The translations under genes were made by a program, and so were the position numbers. The notes beneath the pieces were generated by a model. The model made no database searches. It was not told the origin of the DNA and saw only the letters and a list, made by a program, of their open reading frames with translations. Shown here piece after piece: positions 58,014 through 64,000 of a stretch of 64,000 nucleotides of DNA. How positions within the stretch are numbered: position 1 is the first letter of the stretch; every line of letters starts with the position of its first letter. Origin of the DNA: Irpex lacteus (Eukaryota; Basidiomycota; Agaricomycetes; Polyporales; Irpicaceae); assembly GCA_001986395.2 (NCBI GenBank), contig MQVO02000002.1:2046001-2110000 (forward strand). Direction: 5' to 3'.

Positions 58014-61000
58014 TTACCCGGTAAACTCCTCCATAATGAACTCGAAGTTACGGGCAGCGTCGTTGTGTTGATCATCGGAGTCCGGTGCAGGTGCGTCGAT
58101 GCGGGGTCGCTTGCGGCTTGGCTGTGGTACTGTTCTAGTCTCCATGTCCGAGTCCGGCTCAGGTTCGTGCAAAGCAGTGGCTGGACCTGCCTGTTTTCCT
58201 TGCGCTTTCTTCGCGTCTTCACGCTTCTTCTTCTGTTCTGTGCGCTTTGTCTTCTGTGTCCTTCGTAGTTGCGCTGCCCACTCGGTATGTTTAGCGAGAC
58301 GGTCTTGATAGATACGCTTTGGTGCAGATAATGTCCGTGGAATAACAGCACGTGTTAAGTGCGTGTTGTGGAAAGAGTGCATGTTGACAATGAAGCGATC
58401 AGTGGACGAGGTGTGAATATGCTCGATGAAGCTCTCAGTAAGTCCAGACTCAAGCCGCTCTTGAATCTGTGGTCGCTGTCCAGAGGCCGTGCATCCAGCG
58501 TGGATACAGTCATGCTGGACATTGAAGTCGAACTTGATGTCCTGGATATTAATGAAACCACTCCGTTGATGTCGTCACTAACACTATATCAATACAAATA
58601 TCACGTACTGTTGTCGGAACGATCATGGTTGTTCGTTCTCCATGGCGTTGCTGGAGGTACGGCATACCAAATGTCACATGTCGCTGCGCTGCTAGAGACC
58701 ATACATGAATCACGGCAATTGCTTTCGTCGTGGTGTTTGATGATGGCTGCGCAATCAAAATCTCCTCGATGCGCCCAGCAAGAGTCTCCAAACTCTGAAG
58801 ATGTATGTTAATTCACTGTTGTGAGGGATCTCAAGGCTGATACATACATCAATTGGCGAGGTGAAGAATACCCATGCACCAGTAGCACATCGATCTTTCG
58901 CTTGCGATATGACAGATTGTGCGGGAATCCAAGATGTCTGCATCGAGGTTGAATATGTGCCATAGTTTATAGCGTCCTTTGCTGTGGTATCTGCCAGTAA
59001 AAGCGTAGTTCGTGTCTTCGTTCCGCGTGCAAGGGGTTTCGGTTTAGCGTCGCCTAACGTAGTGACATTGAGAATTTGGGCGATACAAAGTACGAATTTA
59101 GGCTCACCGGCGTCCACCACCTCTGGTTGATTCCATCCAATGAGTCTCTGTATGATCGGATGCCTGGCCAGCATTACCCGAACACCGCGACCAGCAGCGG
59201 TCCATGTTCCATCCTTCTTCTGCCATAAGCCGCCAGAGAGTCGATGCTTGAGACCCTCTTGATCAGCGAGTTGCAAAGCGATGTCACGGCTAGGTGCTCG
59301 ATGATTGGATAAAATAGAACAATTTCGAAACACAGCGTTGAATGATTCGAAGGATTCCGTGCATACACCAACCAAAGGACCAAATCGCAATATATCCTCA
59401 CACATATGTGCGTGCAGGTGTAGCTTAATCTTCTGCAGAATCCTCGACGGATCTGACTCAGCCCAAGTGTCCAAAACGTTATCAACAGCAATAGAGACGT
59501 CCTCCTATAGCGAGATCAGTCACAATTCGTTCGAGGGACTCAGATGCACTTGAACAAAAGTTTCTTACCATGTACTGTGCCATATTCTCAATCCTAGGAT
59601 ACCACATAAGTGCCGACAGTTCTCCGACAGCGCACCACAGTTGAAACTTCAATGGAGAGACCAGATCGTGTATATGAAACACCGTCGTTTGCGTCAATGT
59701 CTTCAGCTGTCGTCCGATGAGGGAGTTTGCATATTGCATGATGTAATTGGCTCGGATAGCATGCACCGATAGTCCGTGAGTCATTGTACTTTGCAATCGA
59801 AGAGCGTAGGTGGCTTTCTCAGCAGCAGTCCATTTCGTGTGTGTTATATGCCACCCGTACTTTACCAATCCTAACAGAATGGTATGCAGGATCTCAACAG
59901 GCGTATCTTTCGTTGGATCAAATCCTAGAACGTAGGTTTCTCAACCACGAGCTTCCGACAAAATACGTGTGAAGTGCTTACCTTTCAAGCCCAGAAACCC
60001 ACTATAGATGATATCTTTATTATCCGCCACCCATCGAAGAAGCTGATCGTGAATCTCAGCATCGCTCAAGTTGCTAGATTCATCATCTTGCATCTCCTTC
60101 GCACGAGCCAAGAGAGCTTCGATCCACTTCTGCGTATAAGCATCCTTCACACCGGTTGCGGTTTGTAGGTTCTTGATTGGCTGCATAACCCCAGAACACG
60201 CAAGATCCAGCTGCTTATCAATGCATTGAATAATCTCCTCCTTCGAGCGAGGTGGTCCTGGCTAGATGCAAATAAGTGCACTTTAGCATTTGATCTGGGC
60301 GAATCGTTCAATAGTTTACTCACGTGGAATAGACTTTCAAACCCGTTTGTACTTTCTTTCTCCTCTGTCGTACCTCCCACTTTGCATTTCCGACAATTAC
60401 AGTTGCCGTTACCGCCAATATGTGCGGAAACTTCACTCTGCATCGGATTATCAGACGTCTCTGCACTCACGAAAAGGCGAAAGCACACAGGCTTTTTTGT
60501 GATCGCATCAATAACGCGTGCAGGTTCACGATGAGACCTCCTATACGAAATGAATTTAGCTCAGTTACTCTACCTATGGAGTTTGTCAGTACGTACTCAA
60601 GAATTTTCTTGAAGGCTCCGAATTGTTCGGTTGTAGTAGCATGTGTAGACGTTGATATAAAATGCGTATGGTACTGTTGTTGTACCAGCTCACGCGGTAG
60701 ATTTCGGTGTGTGATATAGGCGTTTAGGTGCTTGTTCCACGCCTTTGATACGTTCCCAGAGACGTCGTCACCGAAGTAGTCCACAAAGCTCGTGTAAATA
60801 GGAGCACCATCTGCGACTTTACGCAAAGGATGCGGCATTACGACGGTAAACTCTTCCGATGCAGATCGAACTATCATTACAGTTAGTTCCAATGCAATGC
60901 ATAAGGTAGAGTTCAGAACTTACGGTCCCATGACAAAGGTAATAGCTGCGCAAATTCCAGATCAAAATAGTTATCTTTGAGATCCGTTGCAGGAATCATG

Positions 61001-62467
61001 ATATTCTCGTCAAAATGAATGTGCGCGATATTCTGAACAATACAAGTCATTATCGCAAATGGTTTAGTAGGGTAAACAACTACTGACCGATGCATTAAAG
61101 GTGACTCTCCAGGACTGTGCATGGAGTCGTCGTCGGTATATGATCCAGCGGAACGGTATCACAAAACTTCCGTCATTTGTGCGAGCAAGCTCGTTAACGT
61201 AGAAATGTCGCTCTCCGACTTCATACATTGGACTTAGAACATCCAAGTCAACATCCTCGCGCCACTTAAGTCCATGCCAGACTTCACTGACTCCATCGCT
61301 AGGTATTTCGGGATACAGTTGAATGTGTGGTCGTATTGAGGGATTCGACCAGTCCTATAACAGAGTTAATAGGTATATCACGTTAGTGGCAAATCAAAAA
61401 CGTACTCGTCCAATTATTGTGAGTGGATCATTGAGATAGAATATATTCCCGAGTGGCGACTGACACTTGATTGTAGGGATACCAGATTCAGCTCGAAGTT
61501 GCGCTTGAATTTTACGAAGTCGATAGAACGAGGGCACATTTCGAACACCTGCTTCCTTCATGACAAAGAGGATTGCATGCATCATCTCGTCTGATATTCT
61601 CATACGTGGTAACTGATCTAAGAAGTCTAGAAGAAACTCCTACCAACCAGTGGTCAGTATGTCATCATCGCTCTATGCTGTGTCAACAGAGGCTTACCGG
61701 TTTGGAGCTATACGGTGCCCATTCATCATCTGAGGCTGCAGAGCTCTCTAAGCTATTTATGTGGTCATCATCTATAAGTACACAAGCCACGAACCGAGTT
61801 TACTTAGCAATCAAGTTACACAGAATGGTTTGATACAACGATCGACTTACAAACTTTACTGAGAAGCTCAGCAAACACGACATCTTCTTCGTCATTATCT
61901 GCCAATACTCCCTCTTCTTCGACACCGATCGGCTCCATTGAAGCAAATCCCAGTTGCCGAGCAGCTTCCCCAGGATCGCAAAGGATGAGATTGTGACAAT
62001 CACGATCGAGCGCGTCACGTGCAGCATCTCGTTCGGCGTCAGGGTTGTCTCCTGCAGTGAACGGAAGTTGGGCGCCCTGCAAGTCGAACTCCTCCCACAT
62101 CATCCTCTCATGCGCCGACATCCGACCTCTTGTCTCTGCCGGCTCTGGTGCTATTGGACGGCTCTGGAGTTGAATAAATGACTGCTGGATGGCCTCCTGC
62201 TGCTTGACTCTGTTTCGTTCTTGGATCTCTTCGGCATCTCTTTCCGCCATTGCTCTCGCATGCTCTCTCGTTTTCATGTGGCCGTTCAGGTTTGGTCGCC
62301 GAATCCATGCTTTTTCAGGATCTCGAGCAGACAAGATGCAAATTTTACATCGTACGTATTCTCCATTTTCTTTTTCTTCAAAGACTGATTCTGAATTCAG
62401 TGAGCTTCTCTGAGACGCGTCATATAGAATACTCACAGGCAGGAATTGGCTTGCGATGAGCTGGCAT
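58014..62467 (-). CDS. Large zinc-finger, transposase-like orphan protein (module 2)
   Basis: Minus-strand multi-exon gene. The first exon (62437-62467) reads [10 protein letters not shown] and joins by a 52-base intron to [17 protein letters not shown]...HMKTREH, a BED/C2H2-like finger. Blocks shared with module 1, in the same order: [47 protein letters not shown]...[28 protein letters not shown] and [92 protein letters not shown]. It ends with a Lys/Arg/Gln-rich coiled region. Identity with module 1 is low outside these blocks, so the copies are old. No stop or frameshift was needed. Function unknown; likely DNA-binding and transposase-like. Confidence 0.75.
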
Positions 62468-62705
62468 CGCGTCCCAGATGGCTGAGCAGTGTGTCCAGTG
62501 CGTGAGGGGAAATATCAGGTGCGTGGCCGTTCACTTTCTCAGCTCCGATGCTCAAAATAATGTACGGCCGTGGCCTGAGCGTGGCCGCAGAGGCCTTTTC
62601 CCCAAACCGGCCAACAAGACTCTGCCAGAGGCCAACATCTGTCTGGCTTATAAAAGGTGAGTTTACGGCACCTTTTTTTCTGCATCTCACTCTCCTGTCC
62701 GCACA
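62468..62705. promoter_or_regulatory. Bidirectional promoter spacer of module 2
   Basis: 238 bases between the two divergent start codons, matching the layout of module 1. No site recognised by eye. Confidence 0.5.
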
Positions 62706-64000
62706 ATGGGAGGTCGTCGCAAGAGCTCTCGCAACAACAATTCGACTGCTGCAGCCCCAAATGCTGCTCTGCAAACGTTACTCAACACCATCCGGGAAGC
62801 CGAAGAAGAGTCGCGCATTAATCCTCAACTGAATCTCTCTATCCTCGGCAAACGCACTCGTGACGATGGCGATGGCAATAGCGACGGCGAGGGATCACAA
62901 GAGCCGGCTGAAGATGACACAGCCGACAACGCTTCAACCGCCGCCAACCCAAGTGAACCAACAACTCACGACAGAGTCAACCAGAATATTGCTACATACG
63001 CGCGGAACTACGCGTCTCGCCATGGGTTGCCTCCCACACAAGTCAAAGAAGTCGAAGAATTCTCACAGGTATGTTTTGATGTCTCTTATAATCGTGGTGC
63101 ACGGTATCTCTGACACAGACAAGGACTCCGAGGCCGCACAACGCATCAAGTCGTTTGTCAGACTGCTGGTTGTCGAGAAGAAACTCGATCAGATTGTCAA
63201 GGACGCTGGATTCGAAGTCCCGACAGAGCTTAAGGTACGTAGCGTCGTGCTTCTTTCAAATAACATTGCATAGTACTTAACGTTGTCTTGGCAGGATAAT
63301 ACATATGATTATGCGGAGAAAGTCCTTCTATCAGCTGATGTGGCACAGTATCGCGGAGACTCGTTGAAGGTGAATGCCGAGGTAAGCCATTTATACCAAG
63401 TCTCAGTGCATGGCCGTAACTTCACCCATATCTATAGAAGGTCATCAGAGACTGCCGGTGGGGTCTTCCCCCAAACATCGAAAACAACCATCACGCCTGG
63501 AAAAAAGTACGCAAAATGATTGACAACGCATTCACTCACCATCGGTCCGAAATCAAGAAGAAGGTGAGTAGGACGCTATGATCACAGCTCACCTATACCC
63601 TGAACGTCTTCTATTAGGTGCGCAATAGTATGGAAAATGAAGATCCGGCGAAGTGCTGGTCCATCATCGAACTGACTGAAAAGCTCGTGGCTGGACGGAA
63701 CATCGAGGTCTCTTGGCCGTTGTGCGGAAGGGTGGCTCTGATGGTGAGTACACTTTGTCAAGACTTCAGATTCAATTTACTGACCGTAGGTGCATCCAGC
63801 GCGCAACCTATCTCACTGAACCGGGAGATCCGTTCTGGGATGTCGTTGACGACGTCTTGTCAACTATCCGCAGCAAGAAAGATGATTTCGAAGTCCGCAA
63901 GTAAGTAATAGTTTTATCGATCGATTCTTGAGCGTGTCATTGACCACTTCTCAAAGCACATTCGCGGCCATTCTCGACGCTGACCGTAAGAAGTATGGGC
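62706..64000 (+). CDS. Partner protein of module 2 (Agaricomycete orphan family), truncated by window edge
   Basis: Starts MGGRRKSSRNNNSTAAAP and continues through at least seven exons to the right edge. Regions: polar N-terminus with an acidic stretch (RTRDDGDGNSDGEGS); VNQNIATYARNYASRHGLPP; SEAAQRIKSFVRLLVVEKKLDQIVKDAG; YDYAEKVLLSADVAQYRGD; CRWGLPPNIENNHHAWKKVRKMID; HHRSEIKKK; FWDVVDDVLSTIRSKK; FAAILDADRKKYG at the edge. By comparison with the module 1 partner only the C-terminal tail of a few dozen residues should be missing. The family is unassigned. It is divergent with the module 2 large gene. Confidence 0.72.

Overview
This is nuclear DNA of a filamentous basidiomycete, most likely an Agaricomycete. 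Almost every gene is split by several GT..AG introns of about 45-65 bases. A FunK1-type kinase, several basidiomycete P450 remnants and large orphan families of the kind seen in mushroom genomes are present. No rRNA, tRNA, CRISPR array or bacterial-type element was recognised. Gene ends were placed by joining open frames across splice sites by eye; internal exon borders are approximate.

Layout. 0-9 kb is accessory DNA: the 3' end of a large transposon-type protein, a P450 that stops at the I-helix, a diverged 210-base tandem duplication, an orphan gene with two in-frame minisatellites, and a FunK1 kinase lacking its N-lobe. 9-26.5 kb is a compact core block: OPA3-like protein, a DUF6697-like coiled-coil protein, a secreted Gly-rich protein, SUV3 mitochondrial helicase, mitoribosomal mS33, NatC subunit MAK10/NAA35, NTH1 glycosylase, a PL14-like secreted lyase, a conserved unknown, and mitochondrial Trp-tRNA synthetase. 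26.5-28.6 kb holds an unusual P450 and the 3' relic of a paralogue. 29-34.1 kb holds two THI20-type fusion genes (HMP kinase plus TenA/thiaminase-II), head to head around a 739-base spacer. 35.4-37.7 kb is a GH76-like membrane-anchored gene with a 12-base micro-exon. 47-57.5 kb is again core: a methyltransferase, REV1, calcipressin, and a cysteine-rich type I membrane protein.

The most striking feature is a divergent two-gene module present twice in opposite orientation. Module 1 is 38,090-44,468. Module 2 runs from 58,014 to beyond the right edge. Each has a large zinc-finger protein with transposase-like conserved blocks, and across a spacer of about 240-260 bases a partner of one shared orphan family (393 residues in the complete copy). 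The copies are strongly diverged, yet both large genes and the complete partner can be read without a disabling mutation. They enclose about 13.5 kb dominated by core genes. This looks like a two-component mobile or ex-mobile unit and is the best candidate for an undescribed system here.
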